Below, piece by piece: positions 1 to 5,458 of a stretch of DNA of 6,700 bases. Position 1 is the stretch's first letter; every line of letters begins with the position of its first letter. The position numbers were made by a program, and so were the translations under genes. A model generated the notes under the pieces. That model was not told where the DNA came from and ran no database searches. It saw only the letters and a program-made list of their open reading frames with translations. The DNA comes from Gammaproteobacteria bacterium (GTDB lineage Bacteria > Pseudomonadota > Gammaproteobacteria > Steroidobacterales > SZUA-146): positions 1 to 6,700 of the forward strand of contig QIGP01000151.1 of the NCBI GenBank assembly GCA_003228965.1, given 5' to 3'.

Positions 1-342
1 TGTTCCGCACGCTCAAGCACGGACCCATCGCGCCGCCAAAGCGCTTCGCATTCATTGAGCAAGCCCGGCAATGGGTCGCTCGCTTCATGCATTGGTACAA
101 CTACGAGCATCAGCACAGTGGCATTCGGTTCGTGACGCCGACTCAGCGTCATCATAAACAAGATGAAGCGATCCTGGCAAATCGTGACGCGGTTTACGCC
201 GCCGCACGCCGCGCCAATCCGCTGCGCTGGACGACGACAACACACAACTGGAGTCACATCGAGAAAGTGGCACTCAATCCAGATCAGGCTACGCGGGAGA
301 AACTCGAAATCGTGGTCTGATTATTACGACAACTATCTTGCA
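1..342 (+). mobile_element. Right end of an IS3-family insertion sequence (left part outside window)
   Basis: The 3' end of an IS3-family transposase gene stops at 318-320. IS3-family elements normally end a few tens of bases after that stop with a terminal CA. Here the sequence GACAACTATCTTGCA (328-342) follows and would fit a right terminal inverted repeat. The matching left repeat, roughly TGCAAGATAGTTGTC, would lie upstream of the window, so neither the exact end nor a target duplication can be confirmed. The end at 342 is an inference; the transposase itself is clear. Confidence 0.6.
3..320 (+). CDS. IS3-family transposase, C-terminal part of the DDE integrase domain (5' end outside window)
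   Basis: The visible 105 codons are open from the first complete codon at position 3 to the TGA at 318-320. The translation begins FRTLKHGP, the segment that follows the catalytic glutamate of the rve/DDE domain in IS3-family OrfB proteins. It continues with the family signatures WYNYEHQHSGIRFVTPTQRH and NPLRWTTTTHNW. The protein catalyses cut-and-paste or copy-out transposition of its own element; the catalytic Asp and Glu residues and OrfA lie upstream and cannot be judged. The ATG at 87 is internal to the domain and is not a true start. The element sits directly against a truncated Cap15-like gene, which suggests this copy inserted into it. The family assignment is secure; the exact subgroup is not. 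Confidence 0.9.
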   Translation, partial: FRTLKHGPIAPPKRFAFIEQARQWVARFMHWYNYEHQHSGIRFVTPTQRHHKQDEAILANRDAVYAAARRANPLRWTTTTHNWSHIEKVALNPDQATREKLEIVV

Positions 343-798
343 AATCACCGGGAAGTCGAGCTGCAAAGCAATTGGAAAAACCCGAAAACAGGTGAGGGAA
401 TTGCGCCGATTAAAGCGTATGTTGCCGTCCGGCAAACACTGATGACGTTGAGCCTAAGGTTGATGACACCGGAATCCAGATCGAAGCTGATCGCACACAG
501 TATCGACTTGGAACAGGACGGAATCTACCGGGTTACGGGGATTTACCGGAATGAGCCAACGCTGGAGTTGCAAGGGGAGCGTAGTGAAATACATCATGGG
601 TCGCTGTTGCTGGAGGTTTACGGAAACCGTGTCACAGCTCTTGAAGGGCATTATTGGACAGACCGCAACACCCGCGGTTCGATGAAACTTTTCAGCCGCA
701 ATAAGAAGATATTTGATACCTTCGAATCAGCGTACGAGGCGTTTCGCTTTGACGCAACGGAGACTAGTAACTCGAGTGAAGCTCAAACTCCACTTTGA
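343..798 (+). pseudogene. 3' remnant of a Cap15-like CBASS effector (beta-barrel cyclic-nucleotide receptor), cut by the IS element
   Basis: Reading frame 1 from the IS end to the TGA at 796-798 encodes about 151 residues. They resemble the beta-barrel of Cap15 proteins (SMODS-associating 2TM, beta-strand-rich effector). The supporting stretches are PIKAYVAVRQTL, a basic patch TPESRSK, IYRNEP, then HHGSLLLEVYG and LEGHYWTDRNTRGSMKL. In CBASS, Cap15 binds a cyclic nucleotide made by a CD-NTase and disrupts the inner membrane, killing the infected cell. Full-length proteins begin with two transmembrane helices and a first strand; none are present here. No plausible start codon lies in the remnant, because the in-frame ATG at 163 is inside the transposase gene. 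No CD-NTase is visible in the window. The last 35 bases overlap the convergent antitoxin gene. The family call comes from recognised motifs without an alignment, so it is probable rather than certain. Confidence 0.65.
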
Positions 799-1048
799 CT
801 GCGTAGCCAAGAGCCTTGGCGTACTTTTCGATGGTCGCAAAGCTGGGAGAGTTTTCAGAACTAATGCTTTCAAGTCGGCTGATATTGCTTTTCTTGGTGC
901 CAAGTAACTCTGCCATCTGCTCTTGTGTCAGTCCGGCCTTGTGGCGTAAAGCAATCATCTGGCGCTTCATCTGAAACGCAGACGATAGCGCGTCATACTC
1001 GGTGCGTACATCCGGGTTTTTCAGGGCCTTCTCTTTGAACTTGCTCAT
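764..1048 (-). CDS. XRE-family (HigA-type) antitoxin
   Basis: This 94-residue protein carries an XRE helix-turn-helix at about residues 30-82, with core MIALRHKAGLTQEQMAELLG, then KKSNISRLES and the closing helix ATIEKYAKALG. Such proteins neutralise a cognate RelE/HigB-type toxin and repress their own operon. The gene lies 14 bp downstream of the toxin gene on the same strand, giving the toxin-first order typical of higBA systems. The ATG at 1046-1048 is chosen because the protein then begins with a normal HigA-like N-terminal extension. No good Shine-Dalgarno is seen directly before it; the nearest GGAGG, in the toxin 3' end, is 27 nt away, so translation may be coupled to the toxin. The 3' end runs 35 bp into the convergent Cap15 remnant. 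The function as antitoxin is inferred from fold and pairing. Confidence 0.85.
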   Translation of the reverse strand: MSKFKEKALKNPDVRTEYDALSSAFQMKRQMIALRHKAGLTQEQMAELLGTKKSNISRLESISSENSPSFATIEKYAKALGYAVKVEFELHSSY

Positions 1049-1059
1049 TTTCGGTCGCT

Positions 1060-1067
1060 TAGTTATC
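1060..1067 (-). promoter_or_regulatory. Possible extra half-operator between toxin and antitoxin genes
   Basis: The plus-strand octamer TAGTTATC at the toxin stop codon is identical to the core of one arm of the 1389-1416 palindrome (CAATAGTTATCA). It lies just upstream of the antitoxin start. It could be a secondary repressor contact, but eight A/T-rich bases that also include the toxin stop codon can recur by chance. Confidence 0.2.
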
Positions 1068-1401
1068 GCTTTGTACCTCCTTCATACGTTTGCGCGGTAT
1101 CCATTTGGCGCTTAGGCAGCTTGCTGGCCTTCTTTACTGCCGTCATCAAAATAACAATTTCCTGGCCCCTGACTGTACAAAATACTGATCTCGCTATTCC
1201 CTCTCGGCCTTTTGCTCTAATCTCAAACAAGCCTTGTCCAAGAGGAGCGGTATGCGGGCGGCCAGGATTGTGGCCAAATTCCTCGATCAGTTCCGTTATG
1301 CGAAGAAAACTCGCCAATATACCGGGCGGCAACTCCAGCGTTTCCTCTTCTACCTTGTCGCTGTAGAACGTGATCGTCCATGCCCTATCAATAGTTATCA
1401 A
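1063..1401 (-). CDS. RelE/HigB-type toxin (phage Gp49-like family)
   Basis: This protein of up to 112 residues matches the Gp49/HigB branch of the RelE/ParE toxin fold. It starts WTITFYSDKVEEE, has a helical LPPGILASFLRITELIEEFG segment, then LGQGLFEIRAKGREGIAR (residues 54-71), a strand EIVILM and the conserved KK pair (residues 90-91). Members usually act as ribosome-dependent mRNA endonucleases that stop growth when the antitoxin is lost. The antitoxin gene follows after 14 bp. The start is uncertain. The TTG at 1401 is the upstream-most usable codon, but it has no Shine-Dalgarno and lies inside a palindrome that overlaps the likely promoter. Related toxins begin just before the WTI motif, so the true start may be slightly downstream. 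Catalytic activity is inferred. Confidence 0.85.
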   Translation of the reverse strand: MITIDRAWTITFYSDKVEEETLELPPGILASFLRITELIEEFGHNPGRPHTAPLGQGLFEIRAKGREGIARSVFCTVRGQEIVILMTAVKKASKLPKRQMDTAQTYEGGTKR

Positions 1402-1416
1402 ATATGATAACTATTG
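1389..1416. promoter_or_regulatory. Perfect 12+12 bp palindrome, probable autoregulatory operator of the higBA-type pair
   Basis: CAATAGTTATCA (1389-1400) and TGATAACTATTG (1405-1416) are exact inverted copies separated by AATA. The palindrome covers the space between the putative -35 and -10 boxes of the toxin-antitoxin promoter and the upstream-most toxin start. That is where an XRE antitoxin or toxin-antitoxin complex normally binds to repress its own operon. The symmetry is directly visible; the binding role is inferred. Confidence 0.75.
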
Positions 1417-1420
1417 TCAA
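1392..1420 (-). promoter_or_regulatory. Putative sigma-70 promoter of the higBA-type operon
   Basis: On the minus strand a perfect -35 TTGACA (complement of 1415-1420) is followed after 17 bp by a weak -10 TAACTA (complement of 1392-1397). Both boxes overlap the palindromic operator, so repressor binding would block polymerase. If this is the promoter, transcription would begin near 1385, downstream of the TTG start at 1401, which is one reason to doubt that start. The -35 is strong and the -10 poor. Confidence 0.45.
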
Positions 1421-1582
1421 GCAAAAAAGACTCAGTCATTTCTAACGGCTGGACACAACTATCCCTTGTTTCTTGACGATATTTTAAGTATTTACAGCTA
1501 GATTAGAGGCTAAAGACAACCAAGTAAGAATTTGGAAAGTGGCGGGACAATGGGGCGAGAAGTTCTCATAGACAATCAGCAT

Positions 1583-1659
1583 CAGAACAGAATTACAAAC
1601 GGTAATTCTGTTCTGCGGTCATTCGTAAGAGACCGCACCGCGCCGAAAAATGAGGTGCG
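1583..1659. repeat. Three tandem hairpins of unknown role (candidate structured RNA or protein-binding site)
   Basis: Hairpin 1 has perfect 14-bp arms, CAGAACAGAATTAC (1583-1596) and GTAATTCTGTTCTG (1602-1615), with a 5-base loop. Hairpin 2 has 6-bp arms GCGGTC (1615-1620) and GACCGC (1631-1636) with a 10-base loop. Hairpin 3 has 6-bp arms CGCACC (1634-1639) and GGTGCG (1654-1659) with a 14-base loop. The stems follow one another almost without gaps and overlap by only one and three bases. No run of T follows any of them, so they are unlikely to be simple terminators. Whether they act as RNA, as DNA, or are remnants of a mobile element cannot be told from the window. Confidence 0.55.
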
Positions 1660-1750
1660 TTATGTTACGTGATCTCACTGGCACCTTTGATTAGGCTCGC
1701 TTCAAGTCACTTTGAATTAAAATGCTTTTATATTACTTTTCTATTCTGTT

Positions 1751-1779
1751 TTTACGATAAATAGCCATCATTATATGAT
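1751..1779 (+). promoter_or_regulatory. Putative sigma-70 promoter of the Xre/RES module
   Basis: TTTACG (1751-1756) and TATGAT (1774-1779) are spaced by 17 bp and match the -35 and -10 consensus at four and five of six positions. Transcription would begin near 1786. That would exclude the ATG at 1775 as the antitoxin start and favours the ATG at 1817 or 1826. Confidence 0.45.
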
Positions 1780-1815
1780 TATTGATACATTGCTTATTAG
1801 TAATGAATATCATAT
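1773..1815. promoter_or_regulatory. Short inverted repeat overlapping the Xre/RES promoter, possible operator
   Basis: ATATGAT (1773-1779) overlaps the putative -10 box and is matched by its inverted copy ATCATAT (1809-1815), centred 36 bp downstream. Xre/ParS-type antitoxins usually autorepress by binding inverted repeats at their promoter. The arms are short and A/T-rich, so chance is possible. Confidence 0.25.
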
Positions 1816-1816
1816 T

Positions 1817-2605
1817 ATGCGTCTTATGACACAAGATAAGCACCAAAGTAATAAACCCCCCACCAAAACCCCGCAACCCCGGGTCGCGAAGGCGTCCAGG
1901 AATACAGTCGCTCAGCAAGCGACACCATATGGCCGTAAGCGGATTCTCCAGAAAAGTGGCGAACGTATTAATCAAAAGCGATCGAAGTTACATGGTGAGA
2001 GCACGCAAGACACTTCTGACTTTAGCAATATTGTCACAAATGGGATTTTCGCGATCGTCCCCGCTGACACTGACGAACAAGCTCGCAAAATGGAGCGCTT
2101 AATGGTGCTCTATCGTGATGCTATCAGTTCTTCAAGTGATGAAGAACTGGAACAGTTAGTCGATCAGGTGACGCCAGTGATTGACATCCAACAGCCGGTA
2201 GCACTGCTTAGTCAGGCGCGACGCAACGCTCAACTACGTGCGGCTTTTTTAAAAAAACACGCTTGCTTAACCTCCGCTGAGGTCCACCAACTTTCAGGTT
2301 CCAAAGCATCGAATGTGGCCGCCTATGCAAGTGGTCTTCGCAAAAGCGGTCGCGTATTCGTCATCGAATACCACAACAATATACTGTATCCAGCGTTTCA
2401 ATTTAACACCTCGGGAAAGCCTAAACCCACCGTGCGGGACGTGTTGGCTATATTAGGCCACAAAATGAGTGGCTGGGAATTGGCTATTTGGTTTACCACC
2501 ACTAACAAGAAACTGAGTAACAAGACGCCGCTGTCGCTCATGGATACTGCCCCTGAGGCGGTACTGATGGCTGCTCGTTCACTTGTGGAAGATAATCTGT
2601 ACTAA
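1817..2605 (+). CDS. Xre/MbcA/ParS-type antitoxin with DUF2384 toxin-binding domain (partner of RES toxin)
   Basis: From the ATG at 1817 this is a 262-residue protein. Residues 1-60 are polar and basic with many Lys, Arg, Gln and Pro and look disordered. A middle acidic helical stretch (DEELEQLVDQV) is followed by a helix-turn-helix-like segment, LTSAEVHQLSGSKASNVAAY (from residue 151), and the LYPAFQF signature (190-196). The C-terminal DUF2384 domain contains WELAIWF (220-226) and TPLSLMDTAPEAVLMAARSL (237-256). In RES/Xre systems this C-terminal domain blocks the toxin active site, while the HTH region represses the operon. The RES toxin gene starts 5 bp after its stop. The protein is long for an Xre antitoxin because of the N-terminal tail. 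An in-frame ATG at 1775 lies within the predicted -10 box, so I prefer 1817 (or 1826). None of the three has a clear Shine-Dalgarno. Family and partner are well supported. Confidence 0.85.
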   Translation: MRLMTQDKHQSNKPPTKTPQPRVAKASRNTVAQQATPYGRKRILQKSGERINQKRSKLHGESTQDTSDFSNIVTNGIFAIVPADTDEQARKMERLMVLYRDAISSSSDEELEQLVDQVTPVIDIQQPVALLSQARRNAQLRAAFLKKHACLTSAEVHQLSGSKASNVAAYASGLRKSGRVFVIEYHNNILYPAFQFNTSGKPKPTVRDVLAILGHKMSGWELAIWFTTTNKKLSNKTPLSLMDTAPEAVLMAARSLVEDNLY

Positions 2606-2610
2606 TTCTG

Positions 2611-3240
2611 GTGGCCAATAAATTACACGCACCGCATTTTGCATCCAATGACATCCACCACCACCGGGTGGAACCTGGTTCTTCATTTCACAGAATTCAC
2701 GGATCAAAATATAAGGCCAATAGTTTTAACCCCGGATTTGGCAACGGTCGATTCCACCCTTTAGTGGACGCACGAAACAATGCTATTCCGACTTTATACG
2801 CGTCCGACGCAATCGATGGTGCATTTTCCGAAGCGCTTATTCGGGATCGTGTTGCTGGTGACGTTATATACAAAAGTGAACTAGTCGACTCAGTGCTTAC
2901 TCGCATCGAGCTTAAGAAGAAATTGGTTCTTGCTGATTTAACGGGCAGTCACATACGCAAGCTGGGTACAACGCGTGGAGCACTCCTGGAATGTGACGAA
3001 TCCTGCTATGACCTAACTGCAAAATGGGCAGAAGCGATTCACACCGCTGACGATAAAGTTCAAGGAATGTGTTGGATTTCGAAACAATGTGACACAACGC
3101 CAAGTTTTGTATTATTTGGCGATCGTGTAAACGAAAAATGGATCACTGTGACCGGCGACGCTCTACCGCTTGACCATGGCGATGGGTTAATCCTCACTTG
3201 TGAGCAGGCCGACAAAGCCGGAATAACAATTGTTATTTAG
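2611..3240 (+). CDS. RES-domain toxin (NAD+-degrading)
   Basis: This 209-residue protein has the layout of the RES family. FHRIHG (residues 26-31) opens the domain, GRF (46-48) supplies the conserved Arg47, and LYASDAIDGAFSEAL (62-76) supplies Tyr63 and Glu74. GMCWISKQCD contains Ser157. These correspond to the Arg, Glu and Ser that name the family and that line the NAD+ pocket in MbcT-like toxins. Known members deplete NAD+ by hydrolysis or phosphorolysis, causing growth arrest or death until the Xre antitoxin restrains them. The gene lies 5 bp after its antitoxin. The start is a GTG at 2611 with no strong Shine-Dalgarno, so it is probably translationally coupled. All expected active-site residues are present, so the toxin appears intact. 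The 54 bp to the convergent transporter gene show no obvious terminator. Confidence 0.9.
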   Translation: MANKLHAPHFASNDIHHHRVEPGSSFHRIHGSKYKANSFNPGFGNGRFHPLVDARNNAIPTLYASDAIDGAFSEALIRDRVAGDVIYKSELVDSVLTRIELKKKLVLADLTGSHIRKLGTTRGALLECDESCYDLTAKWAEAIHTADDKVQGMCWISKQCDTTPSFVLFGDRVNEKWITVTGDALPLDHGDGLILTCEQADKAGITIVI

Positions 3241-3294
3241 ACTGCGTTTAGCCACCGTATGCGAGAGAGATCCATTGGGCGGAAGCGGTTCGAA

Positions 3295-4191
3295 CTAGGT
3301 GGGCCGTTTACGTTCTTGTGATCTACGTCTTAGCACAAAAAAGTTGCCGGCTAGCACCATGGTGATGCCAGCGATCATAGCCCAGGAAAACTGCATATCT
3401 TCGAACAGGGTCGATAATGCGATTGCAACCAGCGGCGAGAGTAGGTTGATGTAGCCTGCTTTGGCTGGGCCAATTCTACCCAGTAAGGTCAGATAGGCGC
3501 CAAACGCAATAACCGAGCCGAAAAGAGCAAGATAGATTAGAGATCCAACGTAAGTAAGGGACGGGTCGAAGTTGAATTCTCTCCCCAGTGCGAACGCGAT
3601 AAGTCCGTTAAACACAGCGCCGTAGGCCATGCCCCAGGCGTTTGATTGCAGGACCGGCAGTTGGTCTTTGTGGGCTAAATGCGACGCCATGTTGCCAAGT
3701 GAAGCAATGTACGTCGCGACAATGCCCAACATCGCTCCGATGACCGTTGCGTCTTCAAAGGTCAGTTCTTTGACCGCGGGAGAAAACATTAGCGTCATGC
3801 CAATGATGCCTAGTGTGGCGCCGACCAGTACCGACCAACCCGTTCTCTGTCCAAAAAACAATCGCATGTTAATGATGTTTAGCCAGACCATGGTTGAAAA
3901 GGCAATCGACATTAATGCGGAGGTTATGTAGCGCTGACCCTGGTAGGTGAGAAGGTAGTTCAAGCAAAAAAGCAAAAGGCCCAGTAAGGCAAAACGAGAA
4001 TGAGCGCGCAGATTAAACCGCATTGGAATGCGTTTGAACAAGCACCAGGTAAATAGAATAGAGGCGGCTAACAAGTATCGATAGAATACGGAAACTTCGG
4101 CTGGAACTATGCCGAGCTGATATTCAATGCCTAACCATGTAGACCCCCAAATAAGGACGGCAATCACATACAAAGCAGCGGTAGAGTTCAT
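3295..4191 (-). CDS. EamA-domain (DMT superfamily) inner-membrane transporter
   Basis: This 298-residue, strongly hydrophobic protein has the size of the 10-helix DMT/EamA exporters. The first repeat begins with the family signature WGSTWLGIE (from residue 15) and VFYRYLLAA. The second repeat includes IYLALFGSVIAFGAYLTLL, then GPAKAGYINLLSPLVAIALS and the closing helix AGITMVLAGNFFVL. The C-terminus is a basic cytoplasmic tail (RRRSQERKR). Family members export amino acids, nucleosides or other small metabolites; the substrate cannot be read from sequence. The ATG at 4189-4191 is preceded by GGAAG at a good distance. The gene lies 28 bp downstream of the PLP decarboxylase on the same strand, so it is probably the last gene of that operon and may export its product, or a precursor. 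That link is inferred. Confidence 0.9.
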   Translation of the reverse strand: MNSTAALYVIAVLIWGSTWLGIEYQLGIVPAEVSVFYRYLLAASILFTWCLFKRIPMRFNLRAHSRFALLGLLLFCLNYLLTYQGQRYITSALMSIAFSTMVWLNIINMRLFFGQRTGWSVLVGATLGIIGMTLMFSPAVKELTFEDATVIGAMLGIVATYIASLGNMASHLAHKDQLPVLQSNAWGMAYGAVFNGLIAFALGREFNFDPSLTYVGSLIYLALFGSVIAFGAYLTLLGRIGPAKAGYINLLSPLVAIALSTLFEDMQFSWAMIAGITMVLAGNFFVLRRRSQERKRPT

Positions 4192-4219
4192 TTAATTCTA
4201 CTTCCGCGGCATACAATTG

Positions 4220-5458
4220 TCACAGAAAAATTTCGCGCGGCGAGGGGTGGCTTAAGAAATAGTGCGGGCTCGCAGAATAACCGTAAGCGCCAGATTGGAA
4301 AACGGCAACAAGGTCGTCAATATCGCAGTTTGCCAGATCCATTTTTGAGGCCAGTAAATCCAGCGGAGTGCACAAGGGCCCCACAACTGAAGCCTTGGTA
4401 GTTTCGCTTGTGGTCATTTGCGTGGCGATGCACACAGGATAGTTCTTACGCAATATTTGGCCAAAGTTTCCACTGGCCGCAAGGTGGTGGTGCAGGCCTC
4501 CGTTGCACACCAGGAAAGTATGTTCACGGGACACCTTCTTGTCAGTAATACGGCAAATGTAAACGCCGGATTCAGCCACAAAGAAACGCCCCAGTTCAAT
4601 CATCAGCTGAGCCGTTGGCATGCGTTTTTTCATGGACGTTGCAAGCGCGTGCATGTGTTTGCCGATGGGAGCAACGTCAATGGGTTTTTCGCCAGGAAAA
4701 TAAGGCACACCTAGCCCGCCGCCAATGTTCAGCATGCGTACAGGTGCTGGTGCGAACTCGGCCAAACGCTCAGCGAGTTCGCACGCTTTGTTCTGACTTT
4801 CAATAATGGCTTCGTGACTCAGGTTTTGTGAGCCGCTAAAAATGTGGAAACCGTGAAAGGTCAAATGCATGTCTTTCATGCTTTCAAGTACATCAGGTAC
4901 AGTTTCGGCGTCGATACCAAACTGTTGCGGTCCCCCAGCCATTTTCATGCCAGAGTTTTGCAGTTGGAAATCAGGATTAACGCGAATGGCGACAAGAGGT
5001 TTTTTGCTGAGCTCTCGTGCAATTTCGTCAATGCGTTTTAGCTCGGTGGGGCTTTCGCAGTTAATGACGATGCCGTGCTCGATGGCCGCGCGCAGTTCTT
5101 CCGGTTGCTTACCTGGGCCTGCGAAACTTATTTCGTCGCGTGGCGTGTTGGTTTTGGCGGCAACGTTAAGCTCACGGGCAGAAGCCACGTCAAGGCCATC
5201 GACTAGTCCGGACATGAATTCAACCACTTCCGGCATGGAGTTGGCTTTAATGGCGTAGTGCAGCTTCACTGAGGCCGGCAAATGTTTACGCAACAGCTCA
5301 ACCTTGCTTTGCATGATTTTGTGATCGTAGACGTAGAATGGGCGACCTTCAGCAAGTTCTGCAAGTGCGCTTACACGTTTACCGCCAACAACGAGTTCGT
5401 TGCCGTCGATTTCAAAATGGGTGATGTCGGCGTGTTTCGTAAATGAAATGGTGTGCAT
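4220..5458 (-). CDS. PLP-dependent decarboxylase, DAP/ornithine fold type III, exosortase-A-associated type
   Basis: This 412-residue enzyme has the alanine-racemase-like barrel of DAP/ornithine decarboxylases. YAIKANS carries the PLP lysine (Lys71). HIFSGSQN (205-212), GGGLG (246-250) and ELGR (288-291) form the phosphate- and cofactor-binding sites. CTPLD holds the catalytic Cys363 and Asp367 of the C-terminal domain, and GAYGYS (390-395) closes the active site. The N-terminus and the ending HYFLSHPSPREI resemble the decarboxylase found beside an AMP-ligase in exosortase-A/PEP-CTERM loci. It probably decarboxylates an amino acid or an aminoacyl thioester; BtrK of butirosin synthesis, acting on a carrier-protein-bound glutamyl group, is a useful parallel. 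The start ATG overlaps the ligase stop codon (TAATG), and AAGGA precedes it. The usual EPGR motif is ELGR here. The true substrate is unknown. Confidence 0.9.
   Translation of the reverse strand: MHTISFTKHADITHFEIDGNELVVGGKRVSALAELAEGRPFYVYDHKIMQSKVELLRKHLPASVKLHYAIKANSMPEVVEFMSGLVDGLDVASARELNVAAKTNTPRDEISFAGPGKQPEELRAAIEHGIVINCESPTELKRIDEIARELSKKPLVAIRVNPDFQLQNSGMKMAGGPQQFGIDAETVPDVLESMKDMHLTFHGFHIFSGSQNLSHEAIIESQNKACELAERLAEFAPAPVRMLNIGGGLGVPYFPGEKPIDVAPIGKHMHALATSMKKRMPTAQLMIELGRFFVAESGVYICRITDKKVSREHTFLVCNGGLHHHLAASGNFGQILRKNYPVCIATQMTTSETTKASVVGPLCTPLDLLASKMDLANCDIDDLVAVFQSGAYGYSASPHYFLSHPSPREIFL

Larger units (their letters stand above)
1402..1816. other. Divergent intergenic region between the two toxin-antitoxin modules
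   Basis: About 415 bp separate the two divergent modules. The left edge holds the higBA-type operator and promoter. The middle holds three abutting hairpins (1583-1659). The right edge is strongly A/T-rich and carries a candidate promoter and inverted repeat for the RES/Xre module. I see no convincing gene in it; the best short frame (1550-1672, 40 codons) has no clear ribosome binding site. No tRNA, integron attC site or clear rho-independent terminator is apparent. Confidence 0.6.

Noticed and set aside
163..798. Single 211-residue gene starting at the ATG at 163
   Set aside because: Its first 60 or so codons lie inside the transposase gene in another frame and in the IS end. Only the part after about 343 looks like a real protein.
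1583..1615. Rho-independent terminator
   Set aside because: The stem is perfect but A/T-rich at the loop side, no T-run follows on either strand, and neither flanking operon ends here.
1441..1667. Integron attC-like site (TCTAAC on the left, GCGTTATG on the right)
   Set aside because: The ends are over 200 bp apart, the core R and R' boxes do not fit the consensus, and the gene orientations do not suit a cassette array.
1550..1672. Small 40-codon gene starting ATGGGGCGAGAA
   Set aside because: No convincing ribosome binding site, no recognised domain, and most of it overlaps the three hairpins, which better explain the sequence.
3241..3294. Bidirectional terminator between the RES toxin and transporter genes
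   Set aside because: I found no clear stem followed by a T-tract in this short convergent gap.
4418..5258. Plus-strand open frames opposite the decarboxylase gene
   Set aside because: They are antisense shadows of a well-supported enzyme gene and show no recognisable domain.
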